Part shown: positions 14,569 through 23,936 of the stretch, piece after piece
Layout: each line of letters opens with the position of its first letter
Numbering within the stretch: the first letter of the stretch is position 1
Origin: Candidatus Gastranaerophilales bacterium
GTDB lineage: Bacteria; Cyanobacteriota; Vampirovibrionia; Gastranaerophilales; Gastranaerophilaceae
Length of the DNA stretch: 64,000 bases
Direction of reading: 5' to 3'
NCBI GenBank assembly: GCA_947624685.1
Contig: CANQLJ010000005.1
Span: 1 to 64,000, forward strand
Notes under the pieces: generated by a model
Database searches by the model: none
Told to the model about the DNA's origin: nothing
The model's input: only the letters and a program-made list of their open reading frames with translations
Position numbers and translations under genes: made by a program

Positions 14569-15339
14569 ATGAGACTTAAAAAAGGTTTTACACTTGCCGA
14601 AATTCTAATCGTATTGATGGTTATCGGTGTAATTGCTACTTTGACGGTTCCTACAATGATGAAAGGTGTCACAGAGGCGCAATTAAAGACTAGTTATAAA
14701 AAGGCTTATAACACTATTGCAAACTTCGCTGCAATGGAAAGGGTGTCCGGTGCTTTGCCTTCAAGAGCAACAGAAAAAAGTATTGCCGGTATGTATCAAT
14801 CTTTAAACGGTGCTCTATCGGTTACAACTTTTGCTCAACATTCACTTAACAAAGGTGTAACTATAGGTGCAACATTTAGCCCCTGTGTTACATATGACAA
14901 AGATACAATCGGAGCGCATGATGTTGATTGTAAAGGTGCAACATTAACTTTAGGCGGTGCTGATACCGGTGCATCAGGCGGCCCGCAAGAGGATTCGGTA
15001 ACTTGGATTATCACTGAAGATAACTTAGCTTATACTGTTCTTCCCGGCGGAAGCGGTGAGGATAAAAACTGTTCTACAAAACAAGTTATCGCAGCTCAAG
15101 ATTCGGATCAAGAAGCAGCAAACCTATCATGTGCTGTTGTTGTAGTTGACGTTAACGGTTTATCAAGAGGCCCAAATACATTCGAATCACAAGGTCTTGG
15201 CAATGCAGGACTTGATGCCGGAGTTAATCTTGATGCAATTACGGGCGACTTATATAAAATCTACTTAGGTTCTGACGGCGGTACGGCCGGACCTCGCTCC
15301 GCTACCGTTACAGGCAGAATCGCTGCTGATTTAAAATAA
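14569..15339 (+). CDS. Type IV pilin / type II secretion pseudopilin-like protein
   Basis: 256 residues. A short basic leader (MRLKKG) precedes FTLAEILIVLMVIGVIATLTVP, the class III prepilin signal: cleavage after Gly-6, Glu at +5 of the mature protein, and a long apolar helix that anchors the subunit before assembly. The extracellular domain is Gly/Ala/Ser-rich with several cysteines (FSPCVTY, KNCSTK, NLSCAVV) that could pair. The gene is alone between its own promoter and terminator, so it is not part of a visible pilus operon. Such solitary, abundant pseudopilins are common in Gastranaerophilales-like genomes. Major pilin versus minor pseudopilin cannot be decided. Confidence 0.87.
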   Translation: MRLKKGFTLAEILIVLMVIGVIATLTVPTMMKGVTEAQLKTSYKKAYNTIANFAAMERVSGALPSRATEKSIAGMYQSLNGALSVTTFAQHSLNKGVTIGATFSPCVTYDKDTIGAHDVDCKGATLTLGGADTGASGGPQEDSVTWIITEDNLAYTVLPGGSGEDKNCSTKQVIAAQDSDQEAANLSCAVVVVDVNGLSRGPNTFESQGLGNAGLDAGVNLDAITGDLYKIYLGSDGGTAGPRSATVTGRIAADLK

Positions 15340-15424
15340 TTAAGATTAAATCAAGCGCCAAAATAAGTTCAAAGGCGATTTAATAAAACCCTAAATCGTT
15401 TTAACAACACTAGTAAACATTAAA

Positions 15425-15468
15425 AGGCACTTTCAAAATCTAAAAACTTTTGAAGGTGTCTTTTTTTT
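15425..15468 (+). terminator. Intrinsic terminator of the pilin-like gene
   Basis: GGCAC-TTTCAAAA pairs with TTTTGAAGGTGTC (13-bp stem with one bulge), followed by eight T. Confidence 0.88.
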
Positions 15469-15498
15469 ACTTTCTCCCTTTTCCTTTTTCCCTTCCAA

Positions 15499-16236
15499 TT
15501 AAATATGATCTAAAATATAATTATGCGAAAACCATTCAATATCGTCACAAACGGACATCAGAGGTATCTGGCATTTATATTTTACTTTAAGCGCAAGCGA
15601 AATTAAATAATCGCAAAAATGGGGATTTTGAGCCAGTATCGGACTTATTATGTTTGTTCCGATACAGTTAAAGCTTCTTGCGCCTTCGGTTTTATCTTTT
15701 GCGTTATTTCCAAAACCTTTTTTGACGGTTATAAAAGGTTCGCTTTGGCTGTTTAAATAAAAAGCCATCGTATGATTTTCAAAGCCCGCAATTGTCTTAT
15801 CTTCCAAAAATGAGCAAAAGCCGGCGATATTTCCTATATATTGCGTCTTTTGTGCTTTTGCGTCGACGTCAAGTAATGAAATTGCGTTAATTTCGGTTTT
15901 GTTGTGCATCTGATAAGAACTTGAAAAAAGCAAATATCCGCACCCCACAGCCAGCATCGGAACCCAGGCGATGGATGCCACATGGAGCTCATTTGCGCTT
16001 CTTTTAAGGAAATAAAGAGCATAATCGAGTTTATCCGTGTTTGTGCCCCCGATGTAATAAAAATCATATTTTGAAGATTGGATTTTGTCGTTTATGTTTA
16101 TTTCATTGACCGTTACTTCAATATCCCTTAATGACGCACGAAAAACAAAGGCATCTATATTTGCTTTGTCACAAAAGCCTTGCAGGATGTCGGGATAAAG
16201 GTATGCAATTTTTAATTTAAGAGGATTTCTTGGCAT
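15499..16236 (-). CDS. GatD-like glutamine amidotransferase with altered catalytic residues
   Basis: 245 residues resembling GatD, the CobB/CobQ-type glutaminase subunit of lipid II isoglutaminyl synthase: YYIGGTNTD near 55-63, LAVGCGYLLFSSSY (about 95-108), GFENHTMAF (about 150-158), GFGNN (174-178), TNIISPILAQNPHF (about 193-206). In GatD the nucleophile motif is LAICG-YQLLG and the catalytic His lies in FHGPIL-. Here the Cys is one place later (VGCGY) and the His position reads NIISPIL, so glutaminase activity is doubtful. The usual MurT partner is not nearby. The start overlaps the proS stop by 25 bases, so the two are co-transcribed. Confidence 0.6.
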   Translation of the reverse strand: MPRNPLKLKIAYLYPDILQGFCDKANIDAFVFRASLRDIEVTVNEININDKIQSSKYDFYYIGGTNTDKLDYALYFLKRSANELHVASIAWVPMLAVGCGYLLFSSSYQMHNKTEINAISLLDVDAKAQKTQYIGNIAGFCSFLEDKTIAGFENHTMAFYLNSQSEPFITVKKGFGNNAKDKTEGARSFNCIGTNIISPILAQNPHFCDYLISLALKVKYKCQIPLMSVCDDIEWFSHNYILDHI

Positions 16237-17927
16237 TTTTTAATAGCGTCATCAGGTGTTAGCTTAATTATATCATTATCTTTTCTTTGCTTAAATTCTA
16301 CAAGCCCTTCATTTATTGTCTTTCCGACCGTGATTCTAATCGGAAAACCGATTAAATCCGCATCTTTAAATTTCACGCCGGCTCTATCCAATCTATCGTC
16401 AAGCACAACTTCAATACCCAGTGCATTTAATTTTTCATAAATTTCGTTTGCAACTTTCTTTTGAGCTTCATCTTCGATATTAACAGGGACAATATCGACA
16501 TGATAGGGCGCAATTTCTTTTGGCCAGATGATACCAAAATCGTCATGGTATTTTTCAACCGCTGCTGCCATTGTTCTTGAAACACCGATTCCGTAACACC
16601 CCATAATATAAGGTTTTAATTGCCCTTGTTCGTCTGTATAGAGTGCTTTCATGGGTTCAGAGTATTTTGTTCCTAATTGAAAAATATTACCCACCTCTAT
16701 TCCTCTTGTGATTTTAAGGGGCTTATTGCAAATTGGGCAAAATTCTCCTTCTTTAACAATTGCAATATCGACAAAATTAATGTCATCTTCAAAATTTGCT
16801 CCCCAATTTATTCCAACAATATGTTTATCTTTTTCATTTGCTCCCATAACAAAATTTTTCATTCCTTTTGCTGATTCATCAAAAAGAAGGGTAACTTTTG
16901 TTTTATCAACATTTCTGTATCCAATAAAACCTGCAGGGGCATTAAGGTATTTTTCAATTTCTTCGTTTTCCATCGGGCGGATTTCAAGAGCGTTAAGAGC
17001 ATTTAATAGTTTTGTTTCTTCAATATCCTTATCCCCTCTAATCATGGCAAGTACAGGTTTTGAATCCGCTATATAAGCGACGGCTTTTAAGATACAATTT
17101 GGATTAATGTTTAAAAATTTTGATAAATCTTCGATTGTTTTTATGTTTGGCGTATCAATTGTTTCTTCTTTATCAAATCCGCCGTCTGTTTGCTGAATCG
17201 GTAAAATCGAAATCGCATGGTTAGAATTTGCGCTATAGTCGCAACTTTCGCAATAAAATACATTATTTTCCCCGACCATTGTGTCAACTAAAACCATATA
17301 TTCATGGGATACTTTTCCGCCTATTGCTCCGGAATCTGATTGCACCGCTTTTGTTTCAAGCCCGCACCTTTGAAATATTCTTGTATAGGTTTTTCCCATA
17401 ACTTCATATTCGCGCTCTAAATCTTCTTGCGTTGTGTGGAAAGAATATGCGTCTTTCATAATAAATTCCCTGCCTCTTAAAAGCCCAAAGCGCGGGCGAA
17501 TTTCATCTCGGAATTTTGTTTGGATTTGATAGAGATTAATCGGCAATTGTTTATAAGAATTTATTGTTTCGCTCACTGTTTGGGTGATGACCTCTTCATG
17601 GGTCGGAGAAAGGCACATATCAATATCGTGTCTGTCTTTAACTCTTAAAAGTTCTTTGCCATAAGCTTGCCAGCGGTTTGATTTTTGCCAAATTTCGGCC
17701 GGTTGTACAAATGGCATCAAAAGTTCTTGAGCGCCCGAAGCGTTCATTTCCTGCCTTACGATGTTTGATATTTTTGTTAAAACTCTTTGAGCCAAAGGCA
17801 TATAAGTATATATTCCGTTGGCCAGTTTTTTAATAAATCCTGCTCGAATGAGCAATTTGTGAGACATTGCTTCAGCATCGTTTGGAAATTCTCTTAAAGT
17901 TTGAACAAAAAGTTTTGACATTTTCAT
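16212..17927 (-). CDS. proS: Prolyl-tRNA synthetase, bacterial type
   Basis: 571 residues, the normal length. It charges tRNA-Pro with proline. Class II motif 2 (KFRDEIRPRFGLLRGREFIMKD) lies around 137-158 and motif 3 (GCYGIGVSRTMAAAVE) around 446-461. Between them is the YbaK-like editing domain (TIEDLSKFLNINPNCILKAVAY, GDKDIEETKL), which removes mischarged alanine. A C-terminal anticodon-binding domain follows (VDIVPVN, DDRLDRAGVKFKDADLIGFP). Two ATGs (MKMSKLF) are possible; GGAG lies about 11 bases before the first. First gene of a two-gene unit with the GatD-like protein. Confidence 0.96.
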   Translation of the reverse strand: MKMSKLFVQTLREFPNDAEAMSHKLLIRAGFIKKLANGIYTYMPLAQRVLTKISNIVRQEMNASGAQELLMPFVQPAEIWQKSNRWQAYGKELLRVKDRHDIDMCLSPTHEEVITQTVSETINSYKQLPINLYQIQTKFRDEIRPRFGLLRGREFIMKDAYSFHTTQEDLEREYEVMGKTYTRIFQRCGLETKAVQSDSGAIGGKVSHEYMVLVDTMVGENNVFYCESCDYSANSNHAISILPIQQTDGGFDKEETIDTPNIKTIEDLSKFLNINPNCILKAVAYIADSKPVLAMIRGDKDIEETKLLNALNALEIRPMENEEIEKYLNAPAGFIGYRNVDKTKVTLLFDESAKGMKNFVMGANEKDKHIVGINWGANFEDDINFVDIAIVKEGEFCPICNKPLKITRGIEVGNIFQLGTKYSEPMKALYTDEQGQLKPYIMGCYGIGVSRTMAAAVEKYHDDFGIIWPKEIAPYHVDIVPVNIEDEAQKKVANEIYEKLNALGIEVVLDDRLDRAGVKFKDADLIGFPIRITVGKTINEGLVEFKQRKDNDIIKLTPDDAIKKCQEILLN

Positions 17928-17998
17928 AAGTGGTGTTTCTCCAAATAAATTTTTATAATTTAATTGTAAATCAAATGTATTTTAAATAAAATATTGTA

Positions 17999-18025
17999 TT
18001 GATAAAAATTCAAAAAATATATAAT
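17999..18025 (+). promoter_or_regulatory. Promoter of the NuoL-like gene, nearly leaderless
   Basis: TTGATA (17999-18004), a short 15-base spacer and TATAAT (18020-18025). The predicted start is about 18032, two bases before the ATG. No ribosome site lies upstream of that ATG. Confidence 0.45.
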
Positions 18026-18033
18026 ATAGTAAT

Positions 18034-19458
18034 ATGGAAAAATGTATCTTGGGTAGTTTAAGTATTTTGGCACTTCTTGCGCCGATTGTTTTTGCGCTTT
18101 ATCTTATTGCCAAAAAATTAAAGCTGTCTTATATTAAAAAGCCTGTTTTGAATTTGGGAAGTGTAGCTATAAACGGTTTTTCATTTGTAATTTTTTGTAT
18201 TATTCTTTTTTTAATAAAAATTTCAAACACGAGCTTAAACGTCGATTTTAATTTCATTACGATTCATTATTTCTCGCTTGATTTTGGGATATATATTGAT
18301 GAATTTAACAGTTTGTTTTTGATATTTTCTTCGCTTATTGCGACATTAATCGCATATTATTCAAAAATATATTTTGAAAAAAAGAAAAATTTCATTTTCA
18401 CAAAACAAAGATACTACGCCTTTTTAAACATCATCGCGGCGTTAGCGTATCTGTTTTTTGCAAGCGTTAATCTTGCCCAAAGCATTGTTCTTTTGCTTTT
18501 GATTAGCGCGAGTGTACTAATATTTTCATATTTTGATATTTTTAAAAACGAGAGCGCAAACAATATAACCCGTTTTTTCAAAATTGATTTAATCGGAAAT
18601 TTTTCTTTGCTTTTGGCGGGGTTGATTCTTTTTAAATATTGCGTTTTATCTTACGATTATATGGACTCGAATTCGCTCAATTACAATGAATTGAATCTTC
18701 TAATTAGCTATACGCAAGGAATCAGCTTTGATTTTGAATTTATTATAATTGTAATTTGTTTCACGATTTTTTATATGACAAAATTGAGCATTTTTCCTTT
18801 CAACTATTATTGGAGCTTTTTTGCAAACAGTTCAAACCTTTTATATTTGTGCGTTTATTCTCTCTTGAATAACCTAATCGGCGTGTTTATGCTCTTTAAG
18901 ATTCAAAGTGCATTTGAATTGATGCCTGTGTATAAAAAAGCGGCACTTGTAATTGCAGCTTTGAGTATTGCTATATCACTAATTCAGATATTTTTTGAAA
19001 AAAATACAAAGATAATCTTCGGGTATTTATCAAGCATCTATAATTCTTTGTTTTTGGTTTTGTTTATCAGCTTAAAACTAAACAGAGCGCTTATATTATA
19101 TTTTGTTTTGGGGTTTTTTGCGATAGTTTATCTTATGATACTGTTTTATTTTGATAAAACAAATATCAAAAAAAGGCTTGTGAATAAACAAGTCGGGTTT
19201 TTGCTTGAAAAAAGCTATATTGTAATTTTTGAATCATTGAGCCAAAAAGTCACGGAGGTTTTTGATTTCATCGATGAAAAAATTACACAAAATATCATCA
19301 ACATTTTTATTTGGATTTTCAATTTTTTGACTTCAATATTTGTTATAAAAACAATGAAGGATAGTGACATAAAATCGGTCAAAAATATTTTGATTATATT
19401 TGCGTTTTTTGTGCTCATCTGCGCTTTCATTGCGCTTTATGGGAGGTATAAATGCTAG
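18034..19458 (+). CDS. NuoL-like antiporter-type membrane subunit, strongly diverged
   Basis: 474 residues with about 13 predicted membrane segments. The middle follows the complex I antiporter-subunit order: DEFNSLFLIFSSLIATLIAYYS (about 90-111), KQRYYAFLNIIAALAYLFFAS (TM5-like), FFKIDLIGNFSLLLAGLILF, then TKLSIFPFNYYWSFF (about 249-263), matching K-A--PFH-WL of NuoL. The lysine of that motif is kept, but the glutamate-bearing GWE--G segment after TM5 reads LLLLISASVLIF and the His-rich loop residues are gone. It is also shorter than true NuoL (about 610). It may be part of a reduced or repurposed ion-translocating complex. First of three linked genes. Confidence 0.6.
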   Translation: MEKCILGSLSILALLAPIVFALYLIAKKLKLSYIKKPVLNLGSVAINGFSFVIFCIILFLIKISNTSLNVDFNFITIHYFSLDFGIYIDEFNSLFLIFSSLIATLIAYYSKIYFEKKKNFIFTKQRYYAFLNIIAALAYLFFASVNLAQSIVLLLLISASVLIFSYFDIFKNESANNITRFFKIDLIGNFSLLLAGLILFKYCVLSYDYMDSNSLNYNELNLLISYTQGISFDFEFIIIVICFTIFYMTKLSIFPFNYYWSFFANSSNLLYLCVYSLLNNLIGVFMLFKIQSAFELMPVYKKAALVIAALSIAISLIQIFFEKNTKIIFGYLSSIYNSLFLVLFISLKLNRALILYFVLGFFAIVYLMILFYFDKTNIKKRLVNKQVGFLLEKSYIVIFESLSQKVTEVFDFIDEKITQNIINIFIWIFNFLTSIFVIKTMKDSDIKSVKNILIIFAFFVLICAFIALYGRYKC

Positions 19459-20924
19459 AAAATGTCCTTAAAATATATCTTATTGCGCCGTTTTTGTTTT
19501 TCTTGGTACTCATTGTTTCAAAATTTCTTAAGCCTTTGGCGATAAGAAGACTTTCTAAGGCATTCTTTTTTGTAATGTTTTTTATTTCTTCTTTGATTCT
19601 TTTAAAATGGCAAAATCATCTTTTTTCATTTTTGAATATTAATTTTCATATAAATAAATTCAGCTCCTATATGGCGTTTTTGCTTGAGATTATTTATCTT
19701 TTGTTTGTTTTTTATTCAAAAAAATTCATCGATTCAAAACATAAAGTTTTTTATTCAAGCACAATTTTGTCATTCGGACTTGTTAATTTATGCTTGTTTT
19801 GCGACAATATCTTTGTTTTTCTTTTGGTATTGTTTTGGATTTTTCTTCTTAATTATTTTTTGGGTTCGATATTTTTTGTTTCAAAAACCTCTTTTCAAGA
19901 CAAGAAAAATTCTTTGATTAATAATTCAAAACAGCTCTTTGCGGACATTTTTACCGTAATGGGCGCATCGTTTTTAATTTCAAAAGATTTTATAAGATAT
20001 TTTCTTATAAATAACATCGATTTTTCTTTCACGGAACTATCTCAAAACATCTATAAAATCAACGATTTTTCAATCGAGCTTGCGTTTTTTGGGTTTTTGA
20101 TTTTGATATTTCGTTTGTTTAATTTTATGGGCTTTAATTATCGAAAATATGATTTTCAAAAAAGCGCAAAAGCCTATCTCATCGGTTTATTAGAAAATCT
20201 TAATTTAATGATAACGGGCGTTGTTTTGTTTTTTAAATGTTACTTAAATTTTGATTTTTTGTTTTTCCAATTTCAAAACGAAATTGCGATATTATTGCTG
20301 ATTAATTTTGTTTATTATATTTTTCTTTGCCTCAATCAAAACGATATATTCAAGTTTTCAAACAATATCTACAAGGGTTTTTTGATTTTTGCGATATTTT
20401 CGGTTTTTTCTTTCGAGCAAAACGCGTTTAGGATATTTCTGTTTTATATCTTTGTTTTGTGTTTGTCATATTTGATGACGGGGTTTGTAAGTGCATTTTT
20501 GTTTGATGAATTTAAAACATCAAAACTTGATGAATTTAAAAAGATAAATGATTCAAGCAGATTGAGCCAATTGTTTATAGCATTGGGGTTTTTAAATTTT
20601 GTGCTTGTACCAATATTACCTATGTTTAGCGCATTTATGGTTATAGCAATTGCGATGTTTTGCACGCAATATGAAGGCGTTATGTTAAATATTCTGCCTT
20701 ATTTTTTGATTTTCGGAATGTTTCTGATTTGTCTCGGAGGAGTTGATGTAATCAGAAAAATCCTAATCGAGCCGGTTGAAAAGGACGAAAGAAAAAATGT
20801 TTTAAAAACTCATCAGATTTTTGTTTTTGCAATTTTGATATTCATAATGATAGTTTGCGGATTTTTCCCTGATTATTTTATAGATGATGTTGGGTTTTTA
20901 TCGTCGTTAGTGCCTCAGATTTAA
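19452..20924 (+). CDS. NuoM-like antiporter-type membrane subunit, strongly diverged
   Basis: 490 residues, about 14 apolar segments, overlapping the NuoL-like gene by seven bases. Length and topology fit NuoM/MrpD-type subunits. By eye alignment the key glutamate segment (FFFWE in NuoM) reads LVLFWIFLLNYF, and the central lysine motif appears as LIFRLFNFMGFNYRKY, with Arg in place of Lys. A membrane-lining ion path like that of complex I would therefore be altered. No signal for an enzyme domain is present. GGAGG lies just before the start. Confidence 0.55.
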   Translation: MLENVLKIYLIAPFLFFLVLIVSKFLKPLAIRRLSKAFFFVMFFISSLILLKWQNHLFSFLNINFHINKFSSYMAFLLEIIYLLFVFYSKKFIDSKHKVFYSSTILSFGLVNLCLFCDNIFVFLLVLFWIFLLNYFLGSIFFVSKTSFQDKKNSLINNSKQLFADIFTVMGASFLISKDFIRYFLINNIDFSFTELSQNIYKINDFSIELAFFGFLILIFRLFNFMGFNYRKYDFQKSAKAYLIGLLENLNLMITGVVLFFKCYLNFDFLFFQFQNEIAILLLINFVYYIFLCLNQNDIFKFSNNIYKGFLIFAIFSVFSFEQNAFRIFLFYIFVLCLSYLMTGFVSAFLFDEFKTSKLDEFKKINDSSRLSQLFIALGFLNFVLVPILPMFSAFMVIAIAMFCTQYEGVMLNILPYFLIFGMFLICLGGVDVIRKILIEPVEKDERKNVLKTHQIFVFAILIFIMIVCGFFPDYFIDDVGFLSSLVPQI

Positions 20925-20951
20925 AAATTTTTAAAAGCAAAGGGATAAAAA

Positions 20952-22349
20952 ATGGAAAATTTATCGGATTATTTAATAGAAAGAATTGAGATTATATCGT
21001 ATTTTTCCCCCGAGGTTATATGCATTCTTGCAATATTAATCAATCTTTTTATTTTTTTATTTTTCAAAAAGAAAATAATAAGCGCAAAATTGAGCGATTT
21101 TATAACAAGCCTTGCTTTTTCAATTAATATGTTAATCTTGGGGGCGATATATTTTACAAGCTTTTTTAATAACAACAGCTACAGCTTTTCGATTCTTAAA
21201 GAATCGTTTATGGTGAATGGGGATAATATAATTTCAAGGTTACTAATAAATGTTTTCTTTTTGTTGTTCATCTTAACAACATATAAAATTTCAAGAAAAA
21301 CGCGCTTTAAAGTGTCATTGTTAAATTCAATATTGCTTTTGTTAAACATTGTATTGGCTGCTTTTGTTTCGTCTAATTTTAATTTAATTACCTATGTTCT
21401 TTTTGAAATGAGCATATTTTTGATTTATAACTATTGTCAAAATACGAGATTTCGAATTTCAAACGTGTATTGCGCAAGTTTTATTTTAATTAACATCATC
21501 GCAAGCGTTTTATTTTGTATATTCTATTTTACAAACATCGAAATTCAAGATTCGTCTCAAATTGCAATTATGGAAACATGCATAAGCATTGCGATACTTT
21601 TAAAAGCGGGATTGTTTCCGATTTATAATTATACAAATATTAAAGAGTGCAAAAATAACCCTTTGTTCAGTGTTTTTGCATTTTGTTTGATGCCTGTTTT
21701 GGGTATTATTACCTATTGCAATTTTTTGGAAGGATTTAATTTCAGAAACGAAGTTTATACGATAAGCATGTTCTTTTATCTTTCCGTTGTGATATTGTCT
21801 TGTGCCGTGAATGCGCTTCGAGCTAAAAATATGACAAAATTTATTGCCAATTGTGCTTTTGTGCATTTTTGCGCGAATCTTGCCGCATATTTAGGCACAT
21901 TTGACACGAGCTTTATTAAATATAACTATTGGACAATGTTTTTTGAATTTTGTTTATTTGCGATGATTTTTGTTTTGAATATTAATTTAAAAATTAAAAA
22001 AGTTAATATATCTAATTTGCGCTCAATTTTCATTCATAACAAAGTTTTTGCTTCGATTTTTTCGATTTTGCTTTTGATTAATGCTTTTTGCATCCCTTCG
22101 TATTTGCTTATTGAGAATTTTGAAGTTTTAAAAGTTATTTACAGTTTTGATAAAATCACGTCTTATATTTCGTTTTTGATTGTTTTTGCGTATGTTTTGA
22201 TACTTTTAAACAGTTTAAAAATAATCAAAAATATCTACAGTTATGATAAAAATATGCTTTTATTCAAACTTAAAAAAGCAACAACACCAAACTATGTCAT
22301 TGCTTTTTTAACGGTAATAATTTTAATAGCAAAAATGTTTTTGCTATAG
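20952..22349 (+). CDS. NuoN-like antiporter-type membrane subunit
   Basis: 465 residues, about 13-14 membrane segments. This member of the trio is closest to its family. Near the start, SPEVICILAILINLF resembles the P-E-------- opening of NuoN. YVLFEMSIFLIYNY (about 147-160) keeps the glutamate of FELLSLPLY, and LLKAGLFPIYNYTNI (about 216-230) keeps the lysine of KA--PFH-W. It lies 27 bases after the NuoM-like gene with AAAGGGA upstream. No other complex I gene (nuoA-K, hydrophilic arm) is in the window. Its last codons overlap the convergent small secreted-protein gene. Confidence 0.62.
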   Translation: MENLSDYLIERIEIISYFSPEVICILAILINLFIFLFFKKKIISAKLSDFITSLAFSINMLILGAIYFTSFFNNNSYSFSILKESFMVNGDNIISRLLINVFFLLFILTTYKISRKTRFKVSLLNSILLLLNIVLAAFVSSNFNLITYVLFEMSIFLIYNYCQNTRFRISNVYCASFILINIIASVLFCIFYFTNIEIQDSSQIAIMETCISIAILLKAGLFPIYNYTNIKECKNNPLFSVFAFCLMPVLGIITYCNFLEGFNFRNEVYTISMFFYLSVVILSCAVNALRAKNMTKFIANCAFVHFCANLAAYLGTFDTSFIKYNYWTMFFEFCLFAMIFVLNINLKIKKVNISNLRSIFIHNKVFASIFSILLLINAFCIPSYLLIENFEVLKVIYSFDKITSYISFLIVFAYVLILLNSLKIIKNIYSYDKNMLLFKLKKATTPNYVIAFLTVIILIAKMFLL

Positions 22350-22721
22350 ATTTTCCACTTGATTAGGATCAACTCTTCTTGTTGAATATTCGGGTTCATC
22401 CCCGTTCCAGGTGTTTGAGAAGTTGATTTGATGTTCGCCAAAAGTGTTGTCATCTTGAATCGGATCAACATAGTTTTTGACTTTTGTATAGCCTCTGCCA
22501 AAGGCATTACCTTCTTTTTTGACAAAACGTTTTTGATAGCTTTTGTTTTCGCCTTGGCTTCTGTATTTAACATCATCCATAATTTTAAGCGCACTTTCGC
22601 TATAGCCTTGTAATCTTAATGTGTCGACATCACTTGTTCTATCGGCACCGATTGAAGCGTATGCCATTAAAGGTGTCATAGAAAATGCCAAAAGCAAAAA
22701 GATATTTTTTAAATTTTTCAT
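22344..22721 (-). CDS. Small exported protein of unknown function
   Basis: 125 residues: signal peptide MKNLKNIFLLLAFSMTPLMAYA (cleavage likely after AYA), then a polar, charged domain with no cysteine and no recognised motif (SALKIMDDVKYRSQGENKSYQKRF, ends EYSTRRVDPNQVENL). AAGGGCGAAAT precedes the ATG. The 3' end overlaps the NuoN-like gene by six bases tail to tail. Probably periplasmic. Confidence 0.65.
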   Translation of the reverse strand: MKNLKNIFLLLAFSMTPLMAYASIGADRTSDVDTLRLQGYSESALKIMDDVKYRSQGENKSYQKRFVKKEGNAFGRGYTKVKNYVDPIQDDNTFGEHQINFSNTWNGDEPEYSTRRVDPNQVENL

Positions 22722-22816
22722 ATTTCGCCCTTCTTACTATTTTTACCTATTTTACTCCTAATGATAATAATAATTCTTAATTTTATTATATACCATTTTT
22801 AATAATATTCAAAATA

Positions 22817-23866
22817 TTAAATTTTTAAATCCTGCATAATGATGGTTTCTAATTCATCCAAAAGTTTTTCTTGAGAAACTTTTTTTATCATCTCGCCCTT
22901 TTTAAATATATACCCTTCACCAATAGCTCCCGCTATTCCATAATCAGCATTTGCTGCTTCTTTTGGGCCGTTTACGGGACAACCCATTGTGGCTATCGTT
23001 ATATTTGCTTTGAGGTTTGAAAACCTTTCTTCAACTCTTTTTGCCAGCCCTATTAAATCAATCTGCGTCCTTCCGCAAGTTGGGCAGGAGACAAAATTCA
23101 CTCCTTCGTTTCTTAATTTTAATGTTTTTAATATTTCTATCCCCGCTTTAACTTCTTCTATCGGATTTTCCGTTAGCGACACTCTTATGGTATCTCCTAT
23201 TCCCTGATAAAGAAGTGTCCCAAGTGCAATCGACGATTTAATTAAGCCGTTTTTGAGCGTTCCTGATTCAGTAAGCCCTACATGCAGAGGATATGGCGTC
23301 ATTTCATACATTTTTTGATAAGCTTTAATGGTTGTTATAGTATCAGAGGATTTAAGAGAAATTTTAATCAAATGAAAATCAAGGTCTTCAAGAATTTTTA
23401 TATGCCGATTAGCTGAAATTATCATTTTATCAACCAAGGATAGATTTTTATTTTCGTATAAATCTTTTTCCAGTGAACCTGCGTTGACTCCTATTCTAAT
23501 TGGAGTATTAGTTTTTTTTGCCATTTCAACAACGCGTTTTGTGTGTTCAATGTTTCCGATGTTTCCTGGGTTAATTCTTAAAGCATCTATTCCCATATCC
23601 ATTGCAATAAGAGCTAATCTGTAATCAAAATGAATGTCGGCCACAGTCGGAATGGGAGATTGTTTTACAATTTCTTTTAGTGCATAAGCGCAATTTTTAT
23701 TTAACACCGCAAGTCTAATTATGTCACATCCGGCGTTAGCTAAGCTCTCAATTTGTCTTAGAGTGGATAGGGTGTCATTTGTTTTTGTGTTTGTCATGGA
23801 TTGGACGGAAATTTTAGCACCCGCTCCGATTTCGACATTTCCGATTTTTATTTTAATTTTTTCCAT
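22817..23866 (-). CDS. ispG: 4-hydroxy-3-methylbut-2-enyl diphosphate synthase
   Basis: 349 residues, the normal bacterial length. It makes HMBPP from MEcPP in the MEP isoprenoid pathway. The N-terminal TIM-barrel part shows VQSMTNTKTNDT, ADIHFDYRLALIAM and LRINPGNIG. The C-terminal [4Fe-4S] domain has SCPTCGRTQIDL (two Cys) and the third Cys in MGCPVNGPKEAANADYGIAG, with the family Glu ligand later. Monocistronic by context, divergent from the gene at 23937. A -10-like TATCAT/TAAAAT region lies between the two. Confidence 0.96.
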   Translation of the reverse strand: MEKIKIKIGNVEIGAGAKISVQSMTNTKTNDTLSTLRQIESLANAGCDIIRLAVLNKNCAYALKEIVKQSPIPTVADIHFDYRLALIAMDMGIDALRINPGNIGNIEHTKRVVEMAKKTNTPIRIGVNAGSLEKDLYENKNLSLVDKMIISANRHIKILEDLDFHLIKISLKSSDTITTIKAYQKMYEMTPYPLHVGLTESGTLKNGLIKSSIALGTLLYQGIGDTIRVSLTENPIEEVKAGIEILKTLKLRNEGVNFVSCPTCGRTQIDLIGLAKRVEERFSNLKANITIATMGCPVNGPKEAANADYGIAGAIGEGYIFKKGEMIKKVSQEKLLDELETIIMQDLKI

Positions 23867-23936
23867 ATATTTTTTAAAAACTCCAAAATTATGATAAAAT
23901 CATATCATAAAATTTAATTATTAGCGGAAATTAGAG

